Positions 1-14,650 of a DNA stretch of 64,000 nt are shown piece by piece. Origin of the DNA: Parus major (Eukaryota; Chordata; Aves; Passeriformes; Paridae); contig NC_031776.1 of the NCBI RefSeq assembly GCF_001522545.3, forward strand, positions 32,998,709-33,062,708. The letters are read 5' to 3'. Position numbers and translations under genes: made by a program. The notes beneath the pieces were generated by a model. The model had not been told where the DNA came from. It was given only the letters and a program-made list of their open reading frames with translations, and ran no database searches. Every line of letters starts with the position of its first letter. The stretch's first letter is position 1.

Positions 1-3000
1 CATTATGTCTTCTAAGAGTTTCCCAGTAGAAAGCTGTAGGGGATTAAACCCCTTCTCCCTCCCCTGTGCAATTCTGTAATCACTGTGCCCAGTGGGTTTT
101 TTTTTTACAGGAACTTGGTAGGAGCAAAATCCAGCAGTGTGGTGATGCTGGGAAGTCAGGCTGAGCTCAGCCATCCCTCGAGCACGGCAAAGTTTGTGTT
201 CATCCTGGAATGCAACAGTGCACCACATGTTACAGAAATGGATTATCACTTCTGATTCGTGTAAGTGTCTCCAAGTCAGCCAAGCACGCCATCCTTCAAA
301 CCCACATCATTTGTTTTTGGTGGCAAAGCTGTAATCACCAGTTCCATCCCTCAGATGAAAAGTTTTTAGCAAGACTTCTTGTTTGAAGGCTGCATCGTCA
401 CAACAAGCTTCAAAAATTAAAGTAGGAAATATGAATTTCTTTATAGTTACTGAACTGTGAAGGAATTGATTCCTTTTCAAGCTGCTTTTCCAACTTCTCT
501 ATCACTTCTTCACCTCGATCTCCCTGTGCTTTCTCAAAAGTGGCTTTGGTAAGTTTTTCATATTTTCTTTCTCTTAACCAAAAGTGATTTACAACTTATC
601 TATGTTCAACAGCTGGGAAGTCTGCTTGAGTGACCTGACATCAGTTTCCATCCAGCTGGAGATGTCTCTGTCACCCGTGATCCGGGAGCAGCTGTTGACA
701 CGCACAGAGATCCAAATGATTGTCAGATCTGGCTGTAATGGCTCCTTGGTAGAGTTTCCCTGGGCTGCTGAGCACAAACAAGCTCAGGAGAAAAGTCCCT
801 CAGCTCTGACATTTATTCCTTAGGCCAGCATAACAATCAGGCTTTGACCCTGTTTTGGGGTTTGATACTAAACAGCCCTGAATAAAAACAGTTAAGAAGG
901 GAAAAAAACTTGCCCTTCCCTCATCTAAACCCCATATCTCACCAACAAACAAAAGATAAATAAAAGCAAACTAAAAAAGACAACACAAAAGCCAAATGAA
1001 CTCTATAGATAAGGCACATGTGATTAAACTTCTTACTAAATTAAAATTATTCCAGATTCTGTCAGGACTATGAATGAGATTTGATTCTCATTGAGTTCAT
1101 TAACCCAATTTTATCAAAACCCATCCACATCTGACACAAAATGAGCAAAGAAAATGTTAATCCTTGCAAAATACGAAGTGTCAGTGCAGAGCAAGATGTC
1201 ACAGTGTCTTGAGGACAGGGAAGAGTCCTGTCCACACTGGTTAAAGTGGTGGGAAGACTGGGAGAAAGGCAGGTCCAGGTGGGATATTTGGTTGCTTGTC
1301 CCATTAGCTGAGTTTATGTCAGAAGAAGCAGCTTTGTGAAAGGAAGGGAGAGCACAGAGTGGATAAAAAAAACACACCCACCATTGATTTTTCTCTTTCT
1401 GCATTAGCTAAGGCATGAAGGAAGCACGTGAAAACACCATTTTACATTGACAGAGACTTCAAAAAGAGAAAAGGCAAATGTCAGCAAAAAGATACAATAT
1501 AATGTATGTGGAATAATTTTCAGAAGACAGAAAGAACAGGAAGGTTGAAGAACAGTAATTACATTTAGAATAGAAAAAAAGCTTTGAGAGCACTGGGTTT
1601 GATAAGTGTTTCAGTGGATACATCTTCAAGAGCAACACCTGCTTTTATCCTGGTGACCCTTTAATGAAAAGCTACCAACTTTTAGTGAGAGAAATCTTTT
1701 CTGTTACTAAGCCACTCAGCAAAAGCCACTCCCTGTGTGTTTGCAACTGATTTTCTTTTCTTTTTTTTTTAATACTTTTGTAGAGATACACCTGAGCTGG
1801 GTTCTTGGCAGAAAACAAAACCTTTAATCTGAACAAGCAATGTAATCAAATGACAAAAGTCACAAGCTGGAGAAAAACAATAACAAAAATACCATCAGAC
1901 ATCCAAAAAGCCAGACTGAAGTAGAAAACACAGAAAAAAAAAATACTTCTCTGATGGCCTGAGTAATTATTCTACTTATTCAGGACTATTTAAAAGAAGT
2001 TAAAAATGACAACTTCCCAGATTGAAGCAGAATACACAACTGCTGGACAAATCATTCACATCCATGTGGAACACACAGACTAGAGCTGAACACCTGCAGA
2101 ACCACAGCACATTTACCTTTAAATTAAATGTTGCTACTAAAGGTATATAAAGTAAAATTAACTTTATTTTAATTCTTAAGGAACAGAACCTTTCTACACC
2201 AACCTCATACATGAAATAAGGACAACATGGTTTAATGTGTTTACGATACTCACAGTTGCCACTTACTTCAAATAAAATGTTTATTGTACTATAATAAACA
2301 CCCTGTAATTCCCTCCAGAAATGCATATAATTATGCAAATCATCCAGAAATATTAAAGGAAAAATGTGAAAGTTTGATTTCAATAAAATCTTCCAACAAG
2401 GTGTAGAGAGAGATTTAAACATGAGTTTTATTCTAGACCCTGAATTCCATGAGGAATTGTCAATACTAGTTGGTCCTTCTCATTTTTCTGAATTATATAT
2501 TTAGCTTCATTTAACATAACCAATGAGGCTTTAATTTGGGAAACATGAGATGAGGGTTCCCAAGGGTGTGTTGATGGAGAGTATGTAAATTATTAAATTC
2601 AAGTAATCAAATATAGAGGAAAAGCAAAAAAATGACTGCTAGATCATGCATAATTAACTACATACTAAGAGCACACGCAACACATCTTAGGGTAATTTGT
2701 TTATTAGGCTCATAATTGAAATTTTTCTTCTGTTTAGTGCTATTAATATTCTCTACCCTTTCTGTAAAACACCTGATGTTCTTTATTCCAGACTCTCAAG
2801 TGGGATGCTGAGAGGCTAATCCAGATCAGATCTATATAATTACGTGGAGATTGTGTGGCTGTATTAGTAAAGATTTGTTCTTTATTTATTTATAGCAACA
2901 TAAATCACTAGTAAGTTCACAGAAATCAAGGATATTATAGGGCTATAAAACAGATGCAGGTAAAGATGACCTACACCATTAAAAGTGAGGCTTGTTATGG

Positions 3001-3379
3001 CTGCTTTTCAAGTAGGAAAAATTGATGGATGGCAGGGGGTCTATTTCCCAGGAGTAAAGTATCCCAGAAATATAGAACCTTTAAGCTGGCTGTAATGATC
3101 ATATTCAGTCATTACTCAAAATCAGATTAATCATTAATTCAGTGCATTGCCAGCACACACCTCTCACTCACCATTTGACTATTTATGTGTCCCATGGCAC
3201 TGCACAATTAGTTCCTGAATTCCAGTGACATTGCTGCCCTGATGTGATCTCTCCTCAATCAAACCAGCTGTGAATACCAGGGAACAGGGATGTTCTTACT
3301 ATTCCCTTGGTATACAGTCTTGGGAATAAAAGCATGATATTCCGATTGTGGCAAAATGAAAATCAAAGGCAAAGGGAGA

Positions 3380-3413
3380 AAATAAAATTAAAAAAAAAAA
3401 GAAAAAAAAAAAA
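3380..3413. repeat. A-rich low-complexity run
   Basis: This is an A-rich tract broken only by a few T and G bases, ending in AAATTCTTGC. No retrotransposed body is visible on its 5' side, so I treat it as simple low-complexity sequence rather than a poly(A) tail. Confidence 0.85.
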
Positions 3414-6272
3414 TTCTTGCAACTTGGACCAGCAAAAAACTTTTTGCAATATTTGCTTTTCTCTAATTGCTGATACAGCAAGACATTTTTACTTAAACAA
3501 AAGATCAAATCAAGGTTATTCGCAGTAATTAAAGCTGCAGTCTCCAAGTACTAACTGGGTGAGGAAAAAAAAAGTGCAGTACTGGAGGAATTCCTTCAAA
3601 CTCCCCTGGACTCTTTTCTCTTCATTCTGGAGCTCTATAAGTGGAGTAAACAGCCCAACATCCATCCCAGTTTGAGACTGGAGCCTGTTTTTTTATACTT
3701 TATTACTCAGATTAACAAGAAGAGGTGTAAAAATACAAAAAAAAAAAATATCAACAACAAAAATCCTCTATCCTCCTTGCACCTCCATTGCCATTCCTTC
3801 CTCCCAAATTTTGTAAAACCTCTTCTATATGATAATCACAAAATATCAGTAAATTAAGGAACTATGTCAATTTGTACCACTTCAATGTAATCTCTATTTA
3901 AATGAGTGCAGAAGGGAAGGATCCAAAACTGCCAGAATAAAAAGAACTAGTTTTGAAAAACTGTTAATATTTATATGGTGAACTTCCAGGTGATTGGAAC
4001 ATCTCCTTTATTTACCTAAGAAGTGCATCATAAACCCTTTTTTTTTCTTTTCATTTAGTAAAAATTTAACCTAATCTGTTAATAAGCCCACTAAGCTACT
4101 ACTAAGTAAAAATAGTGAGGTGATATGATATTTTCAAGTGAATTCTGATTTTCAGTCTATACTTTCACACTTTTTTTTTAACCACTTCTAAATACAGCTC
4201 ATGCCACTGAAATCTAAGAAACTTCTCTGCTGAGTATCCACAAAGTAATAGATAACTCAAATTTATATCCACGTGCACAGTGACACAAGATTCATCAAAG
4301 TCTTGCTTATTGCTTATTTTTCCTAAATCAAGTTAGAGACACTAAGACAGGAAGCTTTTTGTGACACTGGCAACTGTCAAAAAGCTTTCCTAAAAAAAGA
4401 ACCTGGGAGACAGTGTTGCATTTTAATTTCCATCTGATTTCAAAACAAGATATTTTTCTGTCCTACAGGCAAATGACTTCAGAACACAATGGTGTGAATG
4501 TTCCATTGTTTCAGCCTGATAAATACTCTGCTTCCAGCTACTTTCTCCACTCCTGTACTTTGGCTTTAGTGTTTAGTTCCTGTTGCTTTTTCTAATACTT
4601 CTTCACCTCCAGTATTTCTCAGATACTCCTGGTTTGGTCCTCTGCTCTTAGGTTTGATGTGGTTTTTGGTTTGGGTTTTTATCCCTCCACCTGCTATTTA
4701 CTTTCCCCTTTAATATATGACCAAGCAGGTTTTATCTCTGTGGTCCTGTTTGATTCTTAGTTTTTTTTCTCCTTAATTTCCACAACAGAATTTTTAATCC
4801 AAGTCCTGGCAGTAGTCTGACCACTCAGTTTGTGTTAAGGAACACATTTCAAGGATGTTACTGCCCAGTTACAAAGTCCATATTAAATTTAGCTGAAATG
4901 TACTAAGGGCTAAATGGAAAATTCTTCACTTGTAGGCCCTTGACTTATACAGCTAATCATTCACTCTGTGATTCTGTGTGAATAAAATCAAAAAGGATTC
5001 AGAAACCTTGTCCTGAAGAAACTCTAAAAATTTCATCTGTCAGTATTCATCTCTCATTTTACAGCTTTTTTTCTCTCAAACATCAATCTGAATAGCATTT
5101 GGTTTCCACAAGTGTTTGCAGGAGGAAAAAAAAAAACTTTTGCATCTTTTCAGTGTTTTCTAAAAAAAATTATTTGTTCAACAACTTTAAGATGCTCTTT
5201 ATCTTCCCTCCATTCGTAAAAGTGTGGGATTTCACAGGAATTAAAACTCTATTCACAGTTCATTACTCTGCCGACTAACAGTTTTAATTGGTCAAATAAT
5301 TATTTGCTAAGAATGTTTCAGCCAATTATCTTGAAGTATGCTGCTGGGGGAGAGGGAGGGTTATTTGTCAAGAGGATGCAGCTGCCAAACACATTCCACA
5401 TAATCATAAAATAGTCTGGGGATAGGCTGAGGAACAATTTCTTGTAATGATTTTTTGTTAAAAGGAATCTAAAGGAATCCCTATGCCAGATCTTCCTTTT
5501 ATCCAAACTTCCCAATAACTTTTAATCTTAGAAAAAAGGAAAAAAAAACAAACTTAAAACTCAAAAAAAACCCTCTATGGGAGGCAGTTTACTACAGTAG
5601 AAAAGGTAAGAGAAAAGATCTGTTTAACCTTTGTGTCCCCCAGCACGAAGCAGCTGTAATTGCACCACAACTCCACTGTCCACAGGAGAACAGATAAATT
5701 CTCAGCAGCTGGTTACAACCAGAATTAAATTTCTTTAGAATAGGACCCATCTATAGAGGCAACACAACCTTATCTCTGCAGCTTTGTTTACTTCTCCCAT
5801 TGATTTAGATCCAGGAGATAGGACTTATTTCAGTGATAAACTTCTGAACAATGCAGGCCCAGTATTTATCCTCTTTTGTGTCAGCTTTTCAAAAACTCAT
5901 AAATCTTTTTATTACAAGCACACCTGCAAAATGTTACTGATTTCCTGAGATGTCCCCCTCAGTGAATGTGGCACATTTCATGAGACAAGTAGAATATGAA
6001 AGTTCAGATTTAAAGAAAAAAATGCCCCAGTTCTCAACTTTGAAAATATTAAGATCTTGTCAAGGAATAATGGGGGAAAACCAATCAGAAGAGTATATAC
6101 CAATTTCAAAAGACAATTTGCCAATCATTTGCTCTACTCTGAGCTTCTGTGGGGAAGTTCTCCTAAATAACAATAATTTGACTGGCAAATTGTAGAGCTG
6201 CAAAAGCTCATCTTTGGCATCTCCATTAAAAGGCTTTCAGCTACTCCTTAGCTCACTGAATGTAGTTTTATT

Positions 6273-6331
6273 TTGTTTACTTGTTTGGCTGTAATTGCAT
6301 GCAATTTGTAATTGTTCCTTCCCTATAATTA
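6273..6331. promoter_or_regulatory. Candidate enhancer-like motif cluster (forkhead and homeodomain)
   Basis: Within about 60 bp the sequence holds a forkhead-type TTGTTTAC (6273-6280), two TAATTG homeodomain cores (6292-6297 and 6309-6314), the palindrome TGCATGCA (6296-6303) and TAATTA (6326-6331). Such density is common in vertebrate conserved non-coding elements. AT-rich DNA produces TAAT cores by chance, so this is inference only. Conservation cannot be judged from one sequence. Confidence 0.2.
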
Positions 6332-8878
6332 CACATGCCACTTTTCCTAGTGAAAAAATGATGCAGCAATGTGGCAGTCTAAAGATACATGTGGTGAAAA
6401 TTGACAGATTTTCACTACTACATGTTTTTGATGTGTATAGGTGTCATGGAAAAAGAATGAAGACCTAGCAGTGCACACAGATCAAAGCTGCTCAGTTTTG
6501 CAATGGAAATCTCAACATGCATTAAAATTCTTTTCATCTTAGTGATCGCAGTGTAATAAATACTTTGCTAAATGAAAACCCTTTCATTGTTCCAAATATT
6601 TATTTTTTTTTCAGATAACTCTGTAGACTCACAACACTATAATTAGTTGAAAGAGAGATATTTTGCAAACTTCTATAATGTGCCCAGTGACCAGGAGGGT
6701 TATATAGTGCAACATTTCACATGCTGTATTTCATTAATTTCTAAAAACAGGGCTAAAATACCCAAGTCTTTCAGTAACCAAATGGATGCTTTTGATAATC
6801 CTTTAGATAAAAATGGAAGAACACTTTATACTGAAATGGGGACGACTTAGAATTGTACAGTAATAGAAACAGATGTTAATGCAGTTCACTGAAATGAAAA
6901 CATAATCCAGAGTTTAAAAACTCCAAACCTAAACAATCCAGAATTTGACCCTGAGCTAAGACAACTGCAACTGTGGATGAGGAATGACGAGAAACTAAAG
7001 GAAATCCTCATTGTCCTTCCCTGGTGAGATGAAGAGAGAACACCCTAAATGCCAGCTCATTAAAAGCATTTGGATTCCTTTAGGATCAATGTTAACAAAA
7101 GCCAAGTGAAGGAATAATACATCTCCAGCAAGTGGCCACACCGACAACACTTCAGTCACTTAGAAAAATAGCTGCAATTTTATCAGCAGCATTGCTAACA
7201 CTGCAGAGAAAGGCATGTGCATGAAACCTACTACCAACAGTGTGTGTGCACTGTAGCCTAAATGTTCTCCTCCTCCACGTACACCTGCATATTTGGAAAA
7301 CATGGATTAAAAAGCTGGGTCTGCCCACGAGTCACTGGCCACATTCATGTGGTGACAGCTAAATTACAGTTTATCTATCATGGCACAGCCACTCGCTCGG
7401 TGTGTGTGCATATCTGGGAGCATGCAAAACACACTTCATTTCCCAAGGATAATGCACGTGGGTTAAGCTTTCCCATTTCACTCTCAAAAATAGTGGAATA
7501 TTTATACAGTTCTTGCTGTTCCTTTGACAAACAGTAACTTCCTGAACTATTGCAATTGGTGTACGTGACCATGTTCTGATCAACCCAAGAGGCTTCCTAC
7601 TGTCCTCATTTTACAGATAAATCAACTGAAACACTGAAACCAAATTACACTACAGTGGTGACAGATAAACTTCTGATTCTTCATCTCAAATCTGCTCCTG
7701 CTGTTTCCACACTGTCCCCACTTTACAGCCAGGCTTCCCTTTTTTAACTTTTTTAAACAATTTTTTATGGTCTTTTCAGTACTGCAGTAATATATGTACG
7801 TGTACATCATTGTGGGAAGTAAAACTATTAAGAAATTTTACTAAAATAAAGCATGTTGGGTATTAGAGAAGCTTCACTGATGTGACTTTTATTGTTTTCC
7901 AATGTTATTCATATATTTTATCCCTCCCAACCCCAATTGTTATTCGGAGCAGACTTTCGCAATGCTATGCACAACTTTTAGTGTCTCCATCAGTAGCTGG
8001 AAATGCTCAGAATGGGTAAATATAAAAATGCAGATGAATTTCTAGGTGGTGCAATCACTAACAATTCCATTGGCCAGTTTTTTCTGGAGACTGGTGAGGT
8101 GGAGGGAAAGAATAAAAAAGCAAAGCCTTATTGAAGTGCCTGAGAATATTCCCTTCAAAAACAATCTCAGTTTATTTCTCCATCAGTATTTCAACTGACC
8201 TCATAGAACAAACCTATTTCTGATTCCTCTGTCATCAGCTGGGAATGAGAACAACTGTGATGGACAGTGAGCTTTTCTGGGGCAGGCAGGAGAGGAGACC
8301 AGGAGTTTCCTGATAACCTGCTGGGCTCCATCCCCACTTCCCATCCTGTCCATTGTAATCCCTGTTTGTGAGCTGGGCACAGCTCCAATGCTCCAGGTAG
8401 TAATTTAGTGATGAGCTGAAATGAAGTTGTCCCTAATCTGACACCCCTTTCAGCTGGCTGTGCCTCCCTGGCAGAGGGCACACTCCTGGTGCTGTTACTG
8501 CCAGCTGCAGAGTGTTTGATCCCACTCAGAGGTGGGGCTGTGATCGGGGTCTGAACCCCTGTGCACACATCTTACTCATGGTTGCAAAGTTGTGTTTTGC
8601 AGTAATGAAAAACATTTCCTCTAATTGAGTACCTACTCATCTAGGCTCTAAAAACTGACTTTATAGGGGAAAAAAACCCAACAAATCCATGCATGAAGCT
8701 ACGGTTTAAATATATCCAAGTTTTTGTCCCATACTAGAATGTAGTCTAGTGAATCTATAAACAAAAGTAATCTTTTTCTACTGATATCAGATCATGGTAA
8801 CCTCAGCCACCTGTGGTGCCTTTCTCAGACCATTTTTTTGTAATTGTGGATTTGTTGCTTTCAGAGTCTGTAACCAAC

Positions 8879-9095
8879 ATCACAGAAAGGTTTGGGTTAG
8901 AAGGGACCTTAAAACTCATCCCATTCCACCCCCTGCCATGGGCAGGGACACCTTCCACCATCCCAGGTTGTCCCAGCCCTGTCCAGCCTGGCCTTGGACA
9001 CTTCCAGAGTCATCCCCAACCTCACTGAGCCACCTGTGCCAGGGCCTTGCCACCCTCACAGCAAAGAATTTGTTCCTGATATATGATGTGAAATG
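8879..9095 (-). mobile_element. CR1 LINE fragment (3' end, minus strand)
   Basis: On the plus strand the segment reads as the reverse complement of a CR1 3' end. It starts with GGTTTGGGTTAGAAGGGACC (8889-8908), continues with CCCTGCCATGGGCAGGGACA (8931-8950), and then the blocks for 'cagcctggccttggacactt' and 'ctgtgccagggccttgccac'. It fades after about 9090. The copy is 5'-truncated, as most CR1 insertions are, and contains only 3' UTR-type sequence with no usable reverse transcriptase. It is one of the better-preserved copies in the window. The ends are accurate to about 10 bp. Confidence 0.95.
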
Positions 9096-9789
9096 TTTGA
9101 AATCTGAATAATTGAGACAAAATGTGAGTGTTGCCTCTCTTCCACACCAACAAACCCACTGTGGGGTGAACTAGCTCCTCTCCAACGTGTTCTACTGCTG
9201 CAGATGGCCACAATCTACTGAAGATGCCCATTAAAAATCAATTTGCAGTAACAATATCACAATACTTTAGTCCCTGAGTTTCCTCCAGGTACAGACATAT
9301 GCAGCTATGAATGTGGAAGTACCAATGAAAAACAGGAGTTTCTTCTACTGTATGTATTTTTCATTTAAACTCAGTAATTCTTTAGAAGGCTTATTATGTC
9401 AAAATAAAAGTGTTAGTATCATTTATTTCCTTCTGAGAAATATATTACCTTATATATCAAGAAAACTAATTAGAGCAAGAATATTGTTTTCTGGTCCTTT
9501 CTAAATTGTACACAACCTTTTTATTGACACAGTGAATTGTCCTTGGTTGAAAGTGATGATTCCTTCAGAGCCAAACTCTTAAATCTTTATTTAATAGTGG
9601 AGCAAGCCCTGAAGAAACAATATTCTCATGTGTCAAAGTAGTGTAGTTTTGAAAATACAACCTTCTGCAGAAACAGATTTCAATTACATTTCTTTGATGC
9701 TTAAAATGCAGTTACCTCATTGACTAATTTTCCATCCAGCATATGACTATGGAATGTATAACAATTTTAATATAAATGTAGCTGGCCAT

Positions 9790-9816
9790 AACAAAAAAAA
9801 AAAAAAGAAAAAAAAT
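9790..9816. repeat. A-rich low-complexity run
   Basis: This is an almost pure A tract of about 27 nt with a single interrupting G. No gene-like or retroposon-like body precedes it. Confidence 0.85.
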
Positions 9817-11392
9817 ATTTGAGAAATAAAACTGCAAATCATTGCTTAATTGACTCACAAATGTCACTAGCTCCAACCATGCCACAGCAATGACAAGTTA
9901 CTATGGAAACTAATGTATAAATTATGTTTTAGAATAATTAAAGTATGCATTAATTCACATTGCAGAATTTAATAGAGCTATGTAGAAACAAACCATCTTG
10001 CACAGAGGCATCCACCATCCCAGAACAGACTCCTGCACCCCATGGAAATGAGGAAGGATGCATTTTCCTGTCAATGAAGTACTTGAGACTTGAGCTAGCT
10101 ACACTTGTACTCTTTGAGAGGAGCATCATCTGTGTTTTGTATCTCCATCAGGCACCAAACTAAATGTAGAATTCACAAGCTGTGTACTCTGTTTCTGCTT
10201 TTTCCCAGGGAGACTTGAAGGAAGAAGAGACAATTGGATGATTTGAACATTAGGGATGGAAAACAATTCTGAAGCGGATGTAGATGTAAATGTATCCCCC
10301 TGATCTGTGTCTTCACAGACAGCAGCAAAGTAACTCATTGTTTTCCCTCACATGTTAACTCTGTGATAAGAGAGAAAACATTCCAGCAAATTATTTTCCC
10401 CAAGGATCAAACCCTTTGTTCTGCAGAGCATGTCAGTGTATCTGCAGAGGGATCCGTGAGAGGGGAGGGCGTTAATTGCCTTGTGAGTCCAATGCACTGT
10501 TAATAGAAATTTCTTCTGAATAAATAATATGGAAATAAGAATATTAAATAGTTCATGATTTCCTAATTTACCTTAATTTTCACTCATTTGGAATTGCCAG
10601 AGCTGAATGTGTTCTCAGCTGAGTCAGGGGTTTAGAAACCCTTCCCTTGCCCTGGAGGTGAGGGCTGGGACAGGGAGCTCCCAGACTTGCCCAGGTAATT
10701 CCGCAGCCCCCAGGGTTTCCTGGTTGGGATAAGGCACAGCTCAGAGGTGTGAACCCCTCAGAACCTGATGGATCCCCAGATCTCTGGCCCAGGACAAAGA
10801 GGGCACTGACTGATTTCTCACCTCACACCTTCTTCTGAGGGAAAACAGTAAAAACCAGCTTTTTATGGCATTGATTCTCAAAAAGAATAAAAAACCCCAA
10901 ACTTCAGTAGACCTTGCTTCTTCATCATTTTGTGCAGTGCCATGTCACTTCTTCCAAGTGACAAATGTCCTTCATGCCTGCCTCTTCTCTCCACAACTAC
11001 TAGAAGAAGTGAAGTAATTAAAAGTATATCATAACTCAGATTATTTTAACTTTTGGGAAGGAGCATCCAGGCTCCTCTGACCTTTACATTTATATTTCTT
11101 TTTTTTCTATTTTTAACTAATTAAAATCCTACTCACTAATAAAGTTCAGAAGAAAACAGAATAAAATAATGTTATTTAAGTGGTATCTTCTCTTCCTGTT
11201 GGAGCTTAAATGATTTCTTGCACTTACTCTGCTTGTGTCTATCTCACACACCTTGACACAATGTCACTGAAGTGACATTTAGACAAAAATATGTGCCTAC
11301 CCCAAAGTTTTGCTCACATTTACTCACTTTGAAATTAACAGGAAAGAAACTGGAGTGCAGAGAAACTTATGATTTTTCTTTTTTCTAATGTG

Positions 11393-11423
11393 GTACAGTA
11401 CAGTACAGTATTTTAGTACAGTA
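11393..11423. repeat. Short GTACA tandem repeat
   Basis: Three perfect GTACA units (11393-11407) are followed by GTA, a TTTTA interruption and a further GTACAGTA (11416-11423). The repeat is too short to suggest a function and may vary in length. Confidence 0.85.
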
Positions 11424-13662
11424 TTTGTGCCCAGTGATTCAGACAGGGCCTGAAACTCAGGATTGTCTGGTTCTACTCACAGTCCTAACCCAGGGAAAAA
11501 AATATTGGTTTTGCAAACTTTTGCTTTTCCCTAATATTACTTCCATGGTTTTAGTAGTTATCTTCTACATCACAATTAATTATGTGTATATAACATTTGA
11601 ACTCCCCCACTGGAAGGTGCTAGATAAGTGTTATTTAACCTTGAATTCATTATTAAGTCTTATAATCAGAATAACTGGATAATCTCATTCTTTCTAAGTC
11701 CTCACCAAAATATTAATCATTCAGAAGGTTAGAAACGTTATTAATACCAAATCTCTTTTCTTTTTCAGCTTTTTGGCAGAACTTGCAATCAGAAAAAAAC
11801 GAGGTGGGATAAAAAGAGAAAAATGAGAGCTTTTGAAGAGAAGTGTGGTTATTAAGTCTCACCTGCCCAGGAACAGCTCCACAAAACACACTGGCTCTGC
11901 CATTCCAGAGAGCTTTGTGTTGGGAGAGCTGCTGGGTTACAACACATTCCAGTGACACAGAATCATGATTTAACACTCATTTGCAATTTCTCATTGCTGG
12001 AATTTATTTGAGAAAGGCAATGTATCAAAACACCTTTTTTTCTTGTTTTTCTTCTTTTTTTTTTTAGCTTAAACTGAGTAAGCTTCCTAAGAAAACATCA
12101 AATTTTGCTGTTCAAAAGTGTGATTCCACTGATGAAAATGAGTTTGGAAAATTGGCTTTTAGACAGCAATGGGAAATGTTCCTCAAAGGAAAGCCTAGCA
12201 GGACTTTCCTCTTCCTACTGTCTTGGGGTCTGCACAATGTCACATTTTAACTGTTAAATATTGAATTTTCTCAATTCTCTTTCCCCCCATATAAGTTGAT
12301 TATGGAAAACTTCATTTAAAGATGGATTGGGAGTTTCTAAATGAGTTAAAATTCTGTTTCACTATATTCTAAATTTAATCATGAAGGCTAAATTTATATA
12401 GAACAATTCTTCAGAGGCAAGTCATTATCATAATGTGAGCTCAGTAAAAACCCAGATTAAAAAAAAATTTGCTAAGGGAACCTTTTTTTTTCCCCTCTTT
12501 ATGTAAACAAATAACCACAATCCAAACATTTCCCAAAGTAAAACCAATGCAATGCGTTTCAAAAATCAAAGTATTTCCATTTCTTTTCCTTTTGAGGACT
12601 AATGAATGATCTATACATGACAGATATTGCTCATATCCCTTACTAGTAGGAGCAGCATTACAGCAATTATTGGGTTATTTGTATTTACATAAAACAGAAG
12701 TTGGTAGAGACAAAATGAGATTTCCAATCTTAGAAAACAGGTGGAAATTGTATCCAAAAAAAACCTAACAAACATATGATAAAATAATTATTAAGATACA
12801 TAGAGGAAGCTAAAAATGACATAGAATGAAAATAGAAATAAAGTCTCTCTCAAGTTTATATAAGCCTATTACAAAGGCGAGAATCTTCTTGAAAAGAATA
12901 ATGAATATATGTTATATCTATATGATAACTTTTTTTACGAGTGTCCCTTACCTAAATATCTTAAAATAACAGTACCATCATGAGGTAAGAGAGAAGGTCA
13001 TCCTGTGAATTAAAGAGTCTCTAAAAGATTAAAAGCATGTGGCAGAATTTTTATTTCCTCCCCCCCAGTAATTGATGTAGGTTATTCCAAAGATCAGGGC
13101 TCAGAACTGTGATATTCAGTGTTTAAGTAAATCATGTGGCAAGCTTCGTACATGAGTTTGATGGAAAAGGCACAGACAACACAGACTGCTGATAAAATGG
13201 CAGATCCATCTAAATGGCAGCACAGAAGTAAAAATAACCCTACCTAGAGCAATAATAAACCCTAGATAAGACATTGCCACTCATACAAGACATCTGGTGT
13301 CATGTCAGACAGTTCCCTTAAAGTGTCAGCTTAATGCTCAGTAGCTCTCAAGAAGGAAAATAGAAAACTATTAGGAATATCTCAAAACCATCATCGTGCC
13401 ATTGTGTAAATTCATGATGCATGGCTGGAATTTTCCATGCAATCCCAGGCATCTCACCTCAAGAAAGCCTTAAGGCAAAACTATGGAAAAAAGAATATAA
13501 ACAAATAAATAAGAAATAGATAGTTTACAGAAGTTTCTAAATAGGAAAAATACACATATAATAGAAAAAACAAGTGGAGGAAAATTTTTCAGAGCAGTAA
13601 AGAAACAGAAACAAAACCAGACAAAATAAAATACCAAATCATATGAGGGAATTGAAAAAAAA

Positions 13663-13685
13663 TTATATATATATATATATATATA
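13663..13685. repeat. (AT)n microsatellite
   Basis: A perfect alternating AT run of about 23 nt follows an A-rich stretch. It is a likely length-polymorphic site. Confidence 0.95.
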
Positions 13686-14650
13686 ATGTGCTTTCTAGAA
13701 ACAAAAGAGGATAAATTTAAACTGAATCTTATAAAGCTACCATTTGAAATCATAGTTTTGTAAGTGTTGAGGATTTGATTGAAGTCAATGTGTTCAAAAA
13801 CAGGTCAGGGCAAAGTCTTGTCATTGTCAGCCAGTTAGGATGGTGCAGATACAAAGTGTAGCTCAGAAGGGCTTTTTCTTTGTCCTTGACTTATCAGTTT
13901 AAATCTGTGATGCATCCCAAGGTTGGATAAGTCTCCCTGTGCCCTGGATGATTTATGTGTCCCTACTGGCCACTTGCCAGAAAACTTTATTGAATTGGTT
14001 GGGTCCTTGGATTCTCCATATTAGAAGTTTTTATGCTTCTGAATCCTTAAGCTTATTTATTGTTAATGTACACCTGATCCAATTAAACTTTGATTTAGCC
14101 ACTATTTTATTTAATATTGTGCAAGAGTTATCTAGTTGAAATACTTCTTTATAATGGTTCATTACAAAGTTATTTCCAAGCACCTCACATTTTTTCCCCT
14201 TCTTATTTTTTTTTTTGTTTGTTTTGTGGTTGCATTTTCACAGTTTTCTGCCAAAAGTTATTTAAACAGTGAGACAGCATTTAAACCAGTGTGAACCTCC
14301 TCACACAGAACTATTAGCCAACCCAGAGCTGAAAATTGGTTGGAAATTTGCTGTAGTGCAGAAAGTGAAAGACAACTCCATGGCAAAGGTCAAGGACTGA
14401 AATAAACAGGCAGAGATTCTGAGTTGGCGGACAGTAGTATCTGGAATTTTTCTCTGAAACAACAACTTACCCAGCAAATTGCTAAATTACTGCCATTCAA
14501 GGCATGCAGGACTCAGAAAATACACTGGGATGCAGTTTAAAATATCTGCTCCTGCTCTCTGTTCCCCAGGCTTGGCTGCCCTCCTCCTCTGTGCCAACGC
14601 TGGCACTTGCGGGATCCAAGACTGCACAGAAAGCTGGAGCGTGCCAAAAT

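Larger units (their letters stand above)
1..8878. other. Unique AT-rich non-coding stretch
   Basis: I see no gene here. Frames are short (at most 140 codons, at 2000-2422 on the minus strand), low in complexity, and lack any domain I recognise. The DNA is AT-rich with many short A and T runs. The longest A-rich run is at 3380-3413. A GC-richer patch lies at about 8220-8570 and carries a 125-codon minus-strand frame with no recognisable product. An octamer motif occurs at 2333-2340, and a motif-dense patch at 6273-6331 is listed separately. I recognise no interspersed repeat here, although old, strongly decayed copies would escape reading by eye. Confidence 0.6.

Noticed and set aside
2000..2422. 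140-codon minus-strand frame
   Set aside because: The sequence is AT-rich, the peptide is rich in C, F, L and I with no known motif, and no splice or promoter context supports it.
12029..12067. Long pyrimidine tract ending in TAG, like a 3' splice site
   Set aside because: T runs are common throughout the window, and no open exon with a following donor site is recognisable downstream.
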